DNA of 64,000 nucleotides from Styela clava. Taxonomy: Eukaryota; Chordata; Ascidiacea; Stolidobranchia; Styelidae. How positions within the stretch are numbered: position 1 is the stretch's first letter; each line of letters starts with the position of its first letter. Location: positions 10,817,135-10,881,134 of the forward strand of contig NC_135255.1 of NCBI RefSeq assembly GCF_964204865.1, given 5' to 3'. The notes under the pieces are model-generated. The model was not told the origin of the DNA, made no database searches, and worked only from the letters and a program-made list of their open reading frames with translations. Positions 49,001 through 60,349 of this stretch are shown one piece after another. The position numbers and the translations under genes were made by a program.

Positions 49001-50575
49001 CGTCTGTGTAGGCGACTGAATAAAATCCCCCGACTACCGTATATGTTAGTGCTATGCCAGTTGAAATGACTACTGCAATTCTAAAATCAATCTCGACGAT
49101 TACAAGCAAAGTCCCACCTGCAAGAAATTGGCAGCAAATTAGATGTCAATAAATAAATCGCTATCAACTTGAAAACTCGTGAGTGACTGCGGTATTTTGT
49201 ATAATTGTTCTGGTAGAGCATTTATTAGGCCAACGTAAAGTTGAATCAGTGCTATATTACTTACTTTTTATTTATATAAAAACATTTCATTTATATCACT
49301 GTTTTCCATAATTATATATACGTGTACAATGAAAACCGAGTATTGAGTTTTTTTTAAATAAATTGTGTTGTGTATGCTTCTGGTTCGTTCTTCCAAAAAA
49401 TTTATCTTCTTTTGAATCTAACGGCTTTTTGAGATGAAATCACACAATAAATATTGGATATGACACTGTTCACATAACCAAGCAATCAATTATAGCGTGA
49501 TATATATATACAAATGATATCACCCATATTGAAAAGGTATTTGCATTTACCTAATGCAGACAGTATTGCAGCGCAATACATTATTTCTCCCATAAGAGCG
49601 GGTAAATATAAAACTCCTCCCATTCGCTTGCCAAATTTTCTTTGAAAAGGATCAAGCATCGTCAGGTAGTTCTGAATTAAATATTAATACTTTGAAATTG
49701 TAAGTTTATTGCATTGATATTTACACAGATTAAACGACATTTTCGAATACATAGAACATTTACCTTGTTCAATGTCATAAATATTACAACAATGTGTGCC
49801 TTCTTTTTAACATTATATAACATTTTCGACAATGTTTGCACTATCGCTTCATGCAAACTTTGCTATGGTATTGGGAGTGCAAACGGCTCGGTTGATAGCC
49901 TGAACTCATGCGATCGAGGCAACATAAAATCACCAAACACACGTAAAAAACAATTTTCCATATTCTCTCGGTTATTGAGATAGCAAAACATATATTATAG
50001 CAGAACGAAATTATTCAATATAATTCGTATCAAACCCCTTCTCTCATCTTTTTGGCAAACAGGAGACCAGTGACAATCACGCTAAGAGAATAGCAGAATG
50101 GGGCCAGAGTCCAAACCAGTCCTGATTGAGGGTCGTATATAGATTCGGCAGTTCCGTTGATAAATCCACCCCCAACCCAAGAAGCTGAAAAAACACTTTA
50201 TTCATGAAGCATATTTTGTTAACTATTTAAACATGTTATTAATTGAAAATTCACTTAACTGCGTTTAAGTTGGCAAACTAAATTATTCTTTCTCTATCCA
50301 GAAAGACATGCCTATAAGTTGAAATGGCGCTACGTCTATACATAAAAAACAACTTCGAAAAGCATCGAACACATGCATAAACACTCGTCCTTCCACCCAC
50401 CTGTCATTGTAAAAGATCCTAGTAACAGTCCAAGATCGCGTCTTCCTATCAGGATAGTTCTACTCGCTTTTTCCCCTTTTTTATTTCGATTTTTCCATGC
50501 TGCCCAAATTCCAATCGCCAAAATAGCAAGGTAAAATATTACAATTGAAACTAAACCAGGCACATTTACCGTCAT
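46042..50575 (-). CDS. SLC5A7: High-affinity choline transporter, SLC5A7/CHT1 type, nine exons
   Basis: Na+-coupled choline uptake carrier of cholinergic nerve endings, in the plasma membrane and synaptic vesicles. Nine exons splice in frame to 527 aa: 50401-50575, 50036-50184, 49551-49671, 48969-49117, 48753-48890, 48322-48475, 47346-47572, 46772-46918, 46042-46365. All introns are GT-AG. The order of motifs follows CHT1: [13 protein letters not shown] in TM1, [121 protein letters not shown] and [12 protein letters not shown]. The C-terminal tail after the last helix is short (about 25-30 residues), much shorter than in vertebrate CHT1 (about 580 aa in total). A 98-bp foldback and a small transposon-like repeat sit in introns. 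The identification is firm; a close CHT-like paralogue cannot be excluded. Confidence 0.93.
47030..47270. mobile_element. MITE-like repeat with GGTTAGGGTTAGG core in transporter intron 7
   Basis: It contains GTAGTATGTGTAGTATGTAC, CAGGTTAGGGTTAGGCC and CATAATTTTATTCC, and ends TTACCTCCATATTGGTACAC, ATACTTTTGG. The inverted end (CCAAAAGTATGTGTACCAAT) resembles the inverted repeat of the 98-bp foldback at 48504-48601 (GAAGTATGCGCACCAAGATGG), so the two are probably relatives. Boundaries are approximate. Confidence 0.5.
48504..48601. repeat. 98-bp foldback (MITE-like) in transporter intron 5
   Basis: The ends are near-perfect inverted repeats: CCTGAAGTATGCGCACCAAG at the left and CTTGGTGCGCATACTTCAGG at the right, extended inward by imperfect ATGGCGCA / TGCGACAT. 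The loop has AGGTTAGGGTT. As RNA it would form a long hairpin. It lies between exons 5 and 6 and does not affect splice sites. Confidence 0.85.
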
Positions 50576-50834
50576 TGTACTGTCAACTGATGAAATATAG
50601 TAGGATGTGTTACTACAAAATGACAGTACTATAGCGAGAATAAAGTCTAACAGCAAAATAATGCATTTGGCTAAACATTTTTTAAACATAAATTGCAAAA
50701 TGACACTCAATATCTAGGAACAAAGGTTTTCAGTCCCAGTTTAATTGAAACGATAGATCAAAGTGTATAACAACCATTTATTCGTAACATTTCACAACCA
50801 TTTATTCGTAACTAAAATCATAATAGCATCTATT

Positions 50835-51480
50835 CTATATAACCAGGTATTAATCATTTTCTCCACTTCCCCAAGTTGACCGACTACTTTCTCAAGTACA
50901 TGCTGACAATAGATAGATAGATGGACACATTGTTACGTTTGTTGCCTGGTGCAATCTACCAATATGTACATTGTACAGATATAAAAAGTTACATGTCATG
51001 CTCCAACGTTTTTCAAATCTGTAATCGCAGCTTACAACTTGTTCAGCGAAAACTTTCGAAGTTACCAGCACACCTGATACGGACGGACTTTTGGTTTTCA
51101 ATAAATTGGGATATAATCGATCAGCTTCGACTACCGTTGGTATTATCCAGTTACATGTCATGCTCCAACATTTTTCAAATCTGTAATCGCAGCTTACAAC
51201 TTGTTCAGCGAAAACTTGCGAAGTTACCGGCACACCTGATACGAACGGACTTGTGGTTTTCAATAAATTGGGAAATAATCAATCAGCTTCGACTACCGTA
51301 GGTATAGGCCGTTGGAAACGGAAACAGCCTATGTACAATATTGCAAACAGTTGCAATTTTGCAATATTAATCCAAATCCGTAAGAGATCAATTCGTACAC
51401 TTATGGCATGCAGTACGTATCGACATAGTTAACTTACGTCCTTTCAATGCTTTCAGGATATAGTATATATAAACTGACCT
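50835..51480. repeat. Compound repeat, unit A copy 1
   Basis: From CCTATATAACCAGGTATTAA to TATATATAAACTGACCTACTT this matches 52137-52625 with few differences. It includes the shared GATAGATAGATAGATGGAC and TTGCAATTTTGCAATATTAA blocks. Copy 1 is longer because part of it is tandemly duplicated (50988-51303). Confidence 0.85.
50988..51303. repeat. 162-bp tandem duplication within repeat unit A
   Basis: Two units, 50988-51149 and 51150-51303, both start GTTACATGTCATGCTCCAAC and share CTGTAATCGCAGCTTACAAC, TTCAGCGAAAACTT and CAATAAATTGGGA. The ORFs on both strands through this region are products of the repeat. Confidence 0.9.
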
Positions 51481-51894
51481 ACTTATTGGACTATTGTCAA
51501 TTTGTAGTATTAATATTTCATATAGTTTCCTAGAAAAAATGCAACAGACCGCAACTAACATTGGTTGTTTTCGCAACAATGTATATATATTGATAACTTC
51601 GCCGAAATCGCAGTGTTTGTCACATAAAGTAATTGTTCACTTGTGTTTCACTAACAAGTAAGAGTACATTTCGCTTTCTGCTGGCTAGTTCTCAGCTGTA
51701 GCATTTGCACTGCAAGTGTTCCTTCAGAGCACAGGTTATACGCCATTTTATAGAATCCGAAATCTGTTATTCTCTATATGCCCCTTCCCACTTCAAATGT
51801 GTGCATAAGACCGTGTATGCCTTCATTGTCTGTGTTCACGTTAATTTTAGGATTAATTTCACAACACAAGTAGTGAATCAAAAAATAATTCTCA

Positions 51895-52136
51895 TGTTCA
51901 GTGAATTCTTTCTGCTACGTGTGAGTGATGGGATTCGTATACAACGAATTAAACTGCTTAAGATTCGAAAAGTGTAAAAAAAAACTTTAATGTATTTTTA
52001 CCCACATGAGCGCATTTTTATACATAAACTGCCGGATTAGGATTTTATGCTTAATGGTAAAAAATCTGAGTGTCGACAAGGGCCACCCACACTAGATGGC
52101 TTGGCGGGCCGGGTTGTGACCCGATGGTCGCCTACT
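51895..52136. repeat. Compound repeat, unit B copy 1
   Basis: ATTCGTATACAACGAATTAA, CTGCTTAAGATTCGAAAAGT, GCGCATTTTTATACATAAAC, TGCCGGATTAGGATTTTATG and GGCTTGGCGGGCCGGGTTGT recur in the same order at 53335-53535. The last part is GC-rich and resembles the end of a transposon. Confidence 0.85.
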
Positions 52137-52625
52137 TATCCTATATAACCAGGTATTAATCATTTTCCCCATTTCCCCAAGTTGACCGACTACTTTCGCA
52201 AGTACATGCTGGCAATAGATAGATAGATGGACGCATTGTTACGTTTGTTGCCTGGTGCAATCTACCAATATGTACAGACATAAAAAGTTACATGTTATGC
52301 TCCAACGTTTTTCAAATCTGTAACCGCAGCTTACAACTTGTTCAGCGAGAAATTGCAAAGTTACCAGCACACCTGATACGGACGGACTTGTGGTTTTCAA
52401 CAAATTGGGATATAATCAATCAGCTTCGACTACCGTTGGTATAAGCCGTTGGAAACGGAAATAGACTATGTACAATATTGCAAACAGTTGCAATTTTGCA
52501 ATATTAATCCAAATCCGTGCGAGATCAATTCGTACACTTATGGCATGCAGTAGGCTACGTATCGACTTAGTTAACTTACGTCCTTTCAATGCTTTTAGGA
52601 TACAGTATATATAAACTGACCTACT
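52137..52625. repeat. Compound repeat, unit A copy 2
   Basis: Counterpart of 50835-51480 with a single, undupplicated central unit. It follows unit B directly, as if the whole A-B block had been copied. Confidence 0.85.
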
Positions 52626-52915
52626 TATCACTTATCGATCTAAAGATCGGTAATTATGTTGATAGGTATTTGTCTGTTTGTTTGTTACTTATCGATCTTA
52701 AGATCGGTAAGTATATTGATAGGTATTTGTATGTCTGTCTGTGTGTGTGTGTGTGTGTTAGATGCACGCGATATCTCACGAAAGCGGGATTGAATCTGCT
52801 CCAGATTTTGCATGTGCATTCATCTTATCTCGGACCAGAATCCTATTGATTTTGGGCGAATTATGTCGTATAATTAGCGAGTTATCAATCAATTATTGAT
52901 ATAGTGATCTAGATT
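52626..52915 (+). repeat. Interspersed repeat, same family as 1-240
   Basis: It begins with two imperfect TTATCGATCT/AAGATCGGTAA modules, then a (GT)9 stretch at 52741-52758. The body follows with ATATCTCACGAAAGCGGGA, TGAATCTGCTCCAGATTTTG and TAATTAGCGAGTTATC. Confidence 0.75.
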
Positions 52916-53039
52916 TTTGTAAAGCGAGAGAATTTTGAAACCCGCCGAGTGTGTGTGTGCGATGCGCAGTGCGCAAGTTACAAGAGCGGATGAACCGAAA
53001 CTGCAGTTTCTGTTTTGGGGGATCCCCTAACTATCGATC

Positions 53040-53276
53040 GATAAGTCTTCGGTTTCCAACCGATATTCTCGTTTGTTTGTTAGTTTGTTTGTCTGTTAGA
53101 TACACGCAATATCTCACGAAAGCGAGGTTGAATCTGCTCCAAATTTGGCATGTGCATTCATCATAGTTCGGAACAGAAGCCTATTGATTTTCGATGAATT
53201 ATTTCGTATAATTAGCGAGTTATTAATTAATTAGTGATTGGACACACGGTGTCACTAAGGAGTAAGAGCGCTGTTT
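53040..53276 (+). repeat. Interspersed repeat, same family as 1-240, second local copy
   Basis: It contains AATATCTCACGAAAGCGAGG, TTGAATCTGCTCCAAATTTG and TAATTAGCGAGTTATTAATT, and ends with the GTGTCACTAAGGAGTAAGAG, CGCTGTTT block. That block is also seen, inverted, at positions 1-40. The flanking GATCGATAAGTCTT block appears on both sides (near 53034 and 53294). Confidence 0.75.
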
Positions 53277-53334
53277 AAGAGCGCCTAACCTCCGATCGAT
53301 AAGTCTTTGGTCTCCGACCGATATTCTCGTTCGA

Positions 53335-53535
53335 TTCATATACAACGAATTAAATTGCTTAAGATTCGAAAAGTGTAAAAAAAAAACATTAATGTATTTT
53401 TACCCACGTGAGCGCATTTTTATACATAAACTGCCGGATTAGGATTTTATGCTCAATGTTAAAAAATCTGAGTGTCGACAAGGGCCACCCCCACTAGATG
53501 GCTTGGCGGGCCGGGTTGTGACCCGCTGGTCGCCT
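53335..53535. repeat. Compound repeat, unit B copy 2
   Basis: Counterpart of 51937-52136 with the same GC-rich GGCTTGGCGGGCCGGGTTGT terminus followed by GACCCGCTGGTCGCC. Confidence 0.85.
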
Positions 53536-53557
53536 GTTGCACACCAATGGTCTAGGT

Positions 53558-54259
53558 CAGGGTGATCCAAACCCAGGCCCGCGGGGCTCATTCAGCCCGC
53601 TGCTTCATTATCTGTGGCCCGCGTCGCATTCGGAAATTAATCAAAGAATCGTATTTGGTGTTGTTCCAGTATAAAATTACCCAGCAAAATCTTTTGACAT
53701 ATTGTTACATCACTAATGTCACGGAATTGACTAGTGTTATGGCTAGCTGAGGCAACTAGCGAAGTTGAATGATGTGCTTGGAAGTCCAAATTGTTATCTG
53801 GCTTTCTATCTTTATGTTCGGGAATAGATGCTAATAATTTTGGCATCATATAAACCTAAAAATCGAATGCGGATTCTATACTCTTAGGTTGGCTATGCCT
53901 GATAACTAAATATTAATGTTATGGCCTATAACAATAGGCCGGGTTATTTATGAAACCAGCCTAAACGGTATCACAAAATATGCTGCCTATATGTTAGAAA
54001 ATCTAGTAATTACCATTCTGTACCCCACATTTGGTAATCAATCAATCTGTAGGTATTCGTAAGTTATTGATTAAAGAAAGCTGGTGAATTCAAACAGATT
54101 TTCAACTGGATGTGGAGGGGAACATACCACAATGCTTGCTTGATGTGTCGTTTGTTTGTTTTGCATTGCACTGGTTACCTATTCTTGGCACTATTGTGGC
54201 CCGCGAACATTGCAAAATAATTTTGTGGCCCCCGGAGCCGACAACCTTGAACCACACTG
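53558..54259. mobile_element. hAT-like non-autonomous element (702 bp)
   Basis: The left end is CAGGGTGATCCAAACCCAGG, then CCCGCGGGGCTCA; the right end, inverted, is CAGTGTGGTTCAAGGTTGTC with a GCGGGCCACA block. The flanking octamers are GTCTAGGT and GTCTAGTC, matching at the first six bases, as for a slightly decayed hAT target duplication. The interior has a GTGGCCCGCG pair but no intact transposase. Confidence 0.7.
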
Positions 54260-56466
54260 GTCTAGTCTATGTATCATGCTGAGAATAAGATGTTATACTT
54301 TTGTTGAATCTTGCGCCCAATATTAGTTTTAAGAAGTACTGTGTTGTTTTATCTTATCATCCTTCAATTTTTAATCGATAAACAGTCACTACTGCCTTGT
54401 AAGAGCGGTTAAGTTGGGATTAAGGTGATGCCCAAATACGTTTGACTTTGCTCTTTCGATTATTTCAGTATTTATCAAGTAGATGGGGACTTTCTAAATC
54501 CGCTGATTACGGAATTAATATTGAAGTTTATTATTGAGTGCTTAGCCGGAATGATAATATTTGATGAAATGCGATTGAAAATTACTAGTTCCTGAAGATC
54601 TAGATAAAACCAGTCGCATATCATAAAGTCTGCGCGAATGAGAGCCGGAACGTTACAATGTCCCTTGCAGTTTATACTTTAACCTTCGCCAATTCACAAT
54701 TGCTTTTGAATTTATTCTACATGTTTGATAACTTGTTACCGAAAAGTCAATCGTGACAAGTGAACAAAACAATACTATTGCAAAAACCTTGCAGTGCATC
54801 ATAGTATTCGTATGCATATCGCTACTTTTAAAAATATAATTTCGTTTGTTGCGTCTGGTCTTCATTTAATAAAAATGTGCTGACAGTCGGAATGACAAAT
54901 CACGCAGTAATTACACCATCGTGGGGTTGTTCAGAAAATCGACAGCAGTCGTGACCGGACAATTGTAGGTATATACTAGGTATGTTTTAATTTTTTAAAA
55001 CACAACCTGAAAACTGTAACACGTGACGTACGCTATTGCACCAATTCAACGACCAATAAACGCTTCAAGTTTGGATGAACTTCCATAACTTTATTGATAG
55101 TCGTGTCCACATTAATTATAAACTATAAGGGTCGAGAGGCGTGGAATTAACATATATGCTATGGGCAAGAATAATAGAAAAAATATACTTCTCAAGAAAT
55201 ATAAAAATTACCAATAAACATTAAATGTATTGAATGAGCGCTTGAGTGAAAAAAATTTTCGTAGTTTTAATTCATCTTTGGCGTTTATTTCAACTCTAAC
55301 ACGCTCCCGGTTGATACCAGAGAATCGACAAGAATCGTGTGCGGTTAACCTTTTGTAGAAGGTAAATATTGAAGTATTATGGGAGGCGGATAGGTGACCT
55401 ACAAGGACAACTCGCCAGTGATGAATCGCCTACCTACACAGACTATTTTATGTATTTCAATTGACATTGATAAATAAATATTATAAATATGTATAAATAT
55501 TTATAAATAAATAATAAGCACATTGATAAATAAAGTAATTCAAACATCTGTGCAACATTGAGTTGGTTGTGTTAATTTAGTTTAAACGATATTTGAGTTT
55601 TTTTGGTGTTATTCTAGAATAGTTTAGTACTTAGATATGGACAAGACGATACATCAAAATCATCTATATTCTATAAGTTTCAATAGATAATGCCATATTT
55701 CAATTTCCGCCTTGTTGCCACATTTCGACACCACTTAATTTTTGTCAAGTGTCATATTTGCAGCGTTAATATAATTTATCCATAAAATGTAGATTTATTT
55801 GTAGCTTGTATTCTCACTATGAAGAAAGGTTCAGTATTTTAATTCTGTTTAATATTTTTTTCTATACATACAAAATTGATGAACCAGCGATGATTTATTC
55901 GAGTAAGTAACAATAACAATAAGAAAACTACTGAATATATTTTAAATACAAAGCAGCAAATACATTTGAGTCATTAAATAAAGTAATTTTAATCCATTTA
56001 AGAACATTACGATAAATAACAATGGGTCTTTGTGTTTTCGTTTTTTTTTTCACTTTATTTTACCAACTCGCTACAGCCATTTTTTGTCGTCATGGCGTGA
56101 TTTTTATAAATTTATTCAACTTCTTTACTTTACAGGCCAAAAGTTTGCCACAGTGTCACGTGTTTTCAACCTCAATACCGGATTCAATAAATTTGAGCAG
56201 GCGGTGCTCAACTGAAAGGCTGCTGGACATTTGAAAAAAGAAAAATTTGCAGGTACTCACATATATATATATATGTAAGAATAGCCATTACTACTATAGC
56301 GTGAAATGAACACATACTTGTGGTGATGCCTTTATATTTGTTCAAAACTGTATTGCAACTTTGATGAGGTCAGCAGTGTCAGTTTCAGAGCACTATTTTT
56401 TTGGATTTTGTTTATTTCGTGTGTTGTTGCTGCTTTCAAATAATCTGAATTTCTAACAAATTGCTC
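54260..56466. other. Intergenic region, no gene recognised
   Basis: AT-rich non-coding sequence downstream of the racemase. A 49-residue frame beginning MMHCKVFAIVLFCSLVTIDF (minus strand, 54653-54801) has a signal-like start but no family. AATAAA on the minus strand at 56411-56416, about 50 bp after the racemase stop, is its likely polyadenylation signal. Confidence 0.4.
56411..56416 (-). promoter_or_regulatory. Polyadenylation signal AATAAA for the racemase gene
   Basis: A canonical AATAAA hexamer (TTTATT on the plus strand) lies 51 bp beyond the stop codon of the proline racemase family gene. Confidence 0.5.
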
Positions 56467-59400
56467 CTATGTTTCAATTGTGTGTGCAGTCATCCGGGGT
56501 CTGGAAGTAAACCCAGTCATTAAGGGGTCTTCATCTTCTGACGTAAATAAGCTTCTACCAGTGTAGTATGCATTTCCACCCACTTCTGCTATTACAGCGT
56601 CAAAGAGACCGCATGTGGCTTTTCTGATAACTCTGCCAACAAATCTGCAAACCAAATTAGAATAGTTTTCTTATTTAGCAAGTCAATTTTATGGAATATT
56701 GCCTTTATTTATTATGAAAACGGTTCAAGCTAAGGATTATTAACAAACTATTGAATACCTAACTTTCAAATCATGAGACATAGAGTACTTACTTTGAATC
56801 ATTGACAATACTCTGAAATGTTTTTTCACAATTAACACCTAGCAGACCCTTCGCATGTAGCAGAGCAATGTGAGCTGCTGTTCCTGAGCCACATGGGCTT
56901 CTATCCAACTCATGATCGGCGAACACTGCCATTTGCCGAACTAAATTTTTTGTATCAAGTCCCGTTCTATCGACTATTATTGTGCCAGCTAAGAATCCAA
57001 GGTCTTCATTTTCTGGATGTTTTATCTTTATCTATAATGTATGTGAATTTAAAAGAACACGATGTAATAAATATGTGAAAGGAAATTAAAATAGTATAGT
57101 TATGTGAGTAAACTTTTCTCAATTGATAATACTATTTTAATTTATAAATATTTTAAGGAGATTTCTCTTGGGATTGTTATAAATGTTGGGCTATTCTCCA
57201 GGGATCAGTAGACTAATGTTTTAGATTATAGGTTCGATAAACTATGAATTTAGCAAGTTGTTCAGGATTCAGAACAATTGTTACTTACCAGTTTTTTAAT
57301 GGCATTTGTTACAGCTTGTCCAACTTCTACTGCTGTCAATGCATCGGCAGCTTTGCTCGTCAAACCGAGTGCATCGGTGGATACGAATGCGTAGAATGCT
57401 CCTCCATAAGATATGTCTACAGTAATAACACCAATCTTTGGTACACGGACGCTGACATCTAAAAATGGTATCATCATAAATAATTGCTGTTCAGGTGCTA
57501 AAAAATAAAACTGTCTCCCATTAGCATGCTTTTTTGCAACGTAATGTGTTGCATGACATTGTTGCGTTCATTTGATGTTTCCGTATTTAAAAATATCAAT
57601 TTGTCATTACTAGTTTAATATCTCTTCTTTATGTTTCAGCTTCCTGCTTGTCGACATGTACAGACAAGTGTCGCTAGAGTCTTTATTTCAGTTAGATTTG
57701 AGTTACCTCTCACGCGATCAACATTATATAGCTTACTGTATCTTTTCAATACTTCGATTGAAAATTTTTTTCCACGTGATTTTTTCTCTAAATTGATATA
57801 TTTCTTACCCATTTGCAAAACAAATGATGGAACACTGTGAAACCGCACTCTACCAGATCGTTCTTTATTGGACGAAACATAGGTTGGAATAAGCCCGCAC
57901 GGACATTGAATATTGACCAAAGTTTCCGGTTCTTCTGCCTCCACTATACCATTATCAACACAGTATCTAAATAAAAATTTCCATGGCTGCTATTATCAAA
58001 ACAAACATTTGAACTTTCATTGGGATTAAAAATTTGCGGAGAGACCTGTTTTTCAAATCAATTAAAAAAAATCCATAATAGTTTCATTACCAAATTAAAA
58101 TGGTGAACACAAATTGATTATAAAAACCCTAATATTATTTCCGCAATTTAAGCACATCATGGTAAACCAAAATGAATTGTCTGGCAGCGACACTCAATAA
58201 CACAAATAATTAATGAACAGTCACATAAAAAAATGATACACGGCTGCCTGCAGTATATTTTCCCCACCTTCCCAGGGCGATGATGGCATGCCCGCACATT
58301 GTAGTATACCCTTCATTGTTCATAAATACAAATGCTGCGTCTGCACTCGGTAAGTCAGGCTCAACTCTTAATGTCCCAAACATATCATGATGTCCACGAG
58401 GCTCGTGCATCAGAAATCTTTAAAAAAATACTCAATTTATTCTTATATTCAGTCAATTCTCACGGCCGTTTTATACATGTCGGTAAACATCCGCACTAAA
58501 AGTGATAAACATTAACGAGTTTTGGTACTTATTACATGAAATGGTTTTTGCTGTTGATCGATATTTTTTTCCACGTCAAAAGATTGACATTAAAACGAGC
58601 GATTGACATTAAACATTTATCATGCGCTTAATAAGTTTGCGAAAAAAATATCATAATTGACCATATTTTTGTGATACACCTGGAATATTTAAGAGAACAA
58701 CCAGTCGACAACCTTACGATAACATGACCCGCTAGGCCCAGGCCTGCCCAACCGTTTTTGTCTCGCGGGCCACTTTTAAGTTACGAAATTCGTTGAGGGC
58801 CGCAAATGTTTGTACCAATCATTAATACCAGCTAAGCCCTGATTTCGGCGTAGGTAATTTACATAATACATAAAAGGCAATTTTATTAACATCAAATCAA
58901 TCAATTTAATAATTGCTTTCTGGTTACTGAGTAGGGCTGGCAAATTATTCGAATATCAAGTCGAATATTAGAATCTGGTAACACGGGTCGTGGACATGAC
59001 ACTTGTGGTTCTTTGACGACCCCCCGAGAGCACACAAATCACGTCGAAACTGAGTGTTATATTTGCATTATATAGTGTTTTTATTCATTCATTTTCAGTA
59101 GCTATGGCCTATGATACTGTCTCAATGTTTAAATGAACATAATGTGGGCAAATGTCGCGGGAATATCAAGTTTAAGTTGGCCGTTTCTTAAAATTTGACA
59201 CCAATACATATATTTAATAAAAAATATTATGAAGATTTCTGGACGAATACCTTATATATACTGATTCGTGACCAATATGCAGCAATGTCAATTTCATCAG
59301 AATTATTGACGGATACGCAGTGACGACATTTCCGAAATCTAATTTAACCCAAACATTTGATAAAAAAAAACATAAAAGGACGAGTCCCGGGAACAGTATC

Positions 59401-60029
59401 AAATAATATTGTTGACTTTTTATTTTACGTTGGCGATAAAGACGATCAAAGCAGACACGTGAGAAAACAATCAGAATGAAATTAATTTGCAAATTTAGGC
59501 TCCAAATTCATTCCTATAATTGCGCTCAGAGTTCGTCCTATACAATATCTTTCGAGTTCGTCAAACAGAACGCTCAGTTCTGCGAGAAATATAAAAAAAC
59601 AGACGTCGATGTCCACCAGGGTGCAAGACTTGACACATACGTAATAATAAGAACCGGCAATTGAATGCAGATAGATGACAGCAATAATCACGAAACATGC
59701 TTAACCTATATATTGATATAGAACATAGTAAAAACATCAAAAGTCTGCTTACAACTTTATGGGGTGGGCCTTAAAAACAGTCAGGCGGGCAGCATGCAGC
59801 CCGCGGGTTGGGCAGCTTTGCGCCAGGGTATGCTAACTGTACATGTTTAAAGACTACAAAAATCTATGAATACCAATTTCACGAATACATACTTTCTGAT
59901 GTCATCACAGTTTTCACGTATGAAAGCGACTTTATCCAAGATAGTATTTCCAATGATATCTGGAAGTCCAGTTTCTACTATTCTTAGCGGCTCCCCGCAT
60001 GTGTGCATTTCACAGGTCGTAACACGCAT
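56467..60029 (-). CDS. Proline racemase family enzyme with two catalytic cysteines, six exons
   Basis: PLP-independent enzyme of the proline racemase / 4-hydroxyproline epimerase / trans-3-hydroxyproline dehydratase family, cytosolic by lack of a signal peptide. Exons are 59893-60029, 58268-58417, 57809-57966, 57289-57458, 56793-57031 and 56467-56644. They splice in frame to 343 aa, close to the family length. Motifs are MHTCGEPLRIV near the start, MHEPRGHHDMFG, NNEGYTTMCGHA (Cys87), CPCGL, VDISYGGAFYA, and DRSPCGSGTAA (Cys252). Vertebrate L3HYPDH has Cys then Thr at these two positions, while racemases and epimerases have Cys/Cys. The sequence therefore predicts racemase or epimerase activity on proline or hydroxyproline. 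For exon 3 the donor ATGG|GTAAGA is chosen over a later GTAACT because it gives normal family spacing. The later site would add 34 lysine-rich residues. Intron 1 holds a 1.1-kb hAT-like insertion. Confidence 0.9.
58739..59820. mobile_element. hAT-like non-autonomous element in racemase intron 1
   Basis: The left end is CAGGCCTGCCCAACCGTTTT followed by TCGCGGGCCAC. The right end, inverted, is CAAAGCTGCCCAACCCGCGG, then GCTGCATGCTGCCCGCC. CTGCCCAACC with a GCGGGCC block is a common hAT terminal pattern. A possible degenerate target duplication (GCTAGGCC / GCCAGGGT) flanks it. No intact transposase is present. Confidence 0.7.
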
Positions 60030-60100
60030 GGCTTGAATATAACAAAACTATTTTGCCACTTCTCTACCGCTCCAACGCATTAAGCCAAATCGATTTGAAA

Positions 60101-60189
60101 TCAGGATTTTGTTTCTTCGTGAAATTGATAAACGCCCATATAAATGCCACACGCAGGAAATGGTTCAGGTCCATATACTTCACGGAAGT
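60101..60189 (-). other. Candidate terminal exon of an unknown gene
   Basis: On the minus strand an acceptor ACACACAG is followed by an open frame reading TDFREVYGPEPFPACGIYMG, VYQFHEETKS and a stop. Its first 24 bases are identical to those of a second exon-like segment at 63443-63482, in the same relation to a CAG acceptor. I do not recognise the protein. No linked upstream exon was found with certainty. Confidence 0.3.
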
Positions 60190-60349
60190 CTGTGTGTATT
60201 AGAGCGTGATTTGCATTATAAAATCTGACTTTTTGTAGCATTAATTTTAATACCTATGATCTCTTTATAAGTTATCGGTGAATTATACCAATTCGTGTGA
60301 AGTATCTACAGCGTAATGAAGTCATATGTCAAAAGCACTCCATCTAGCA

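Noticed and set aside
50921-51301. 123-126-aa ORFs on both strands with internal peptide repeats
   Set aside because: The repeats come from the 162-bp DNA duplication, both strands are open, and the counterpart at 52137-52625 is not open in the same way.
54653-54865. Short ORF with signal-like MMHCKVFAIVLFCSLVTIDF
   Set aside because: Forty-nine residues with no processing sites, homologue or transcript signal; could be chance in AT-rich DNA.
57636-57944. Independent genes at 56467-56655, 57262-57477, 57636-57944, 58210-58410 and 59847-60029
   Set aside because: They are exons, with intron read-through, of the single proline racemase family gene.
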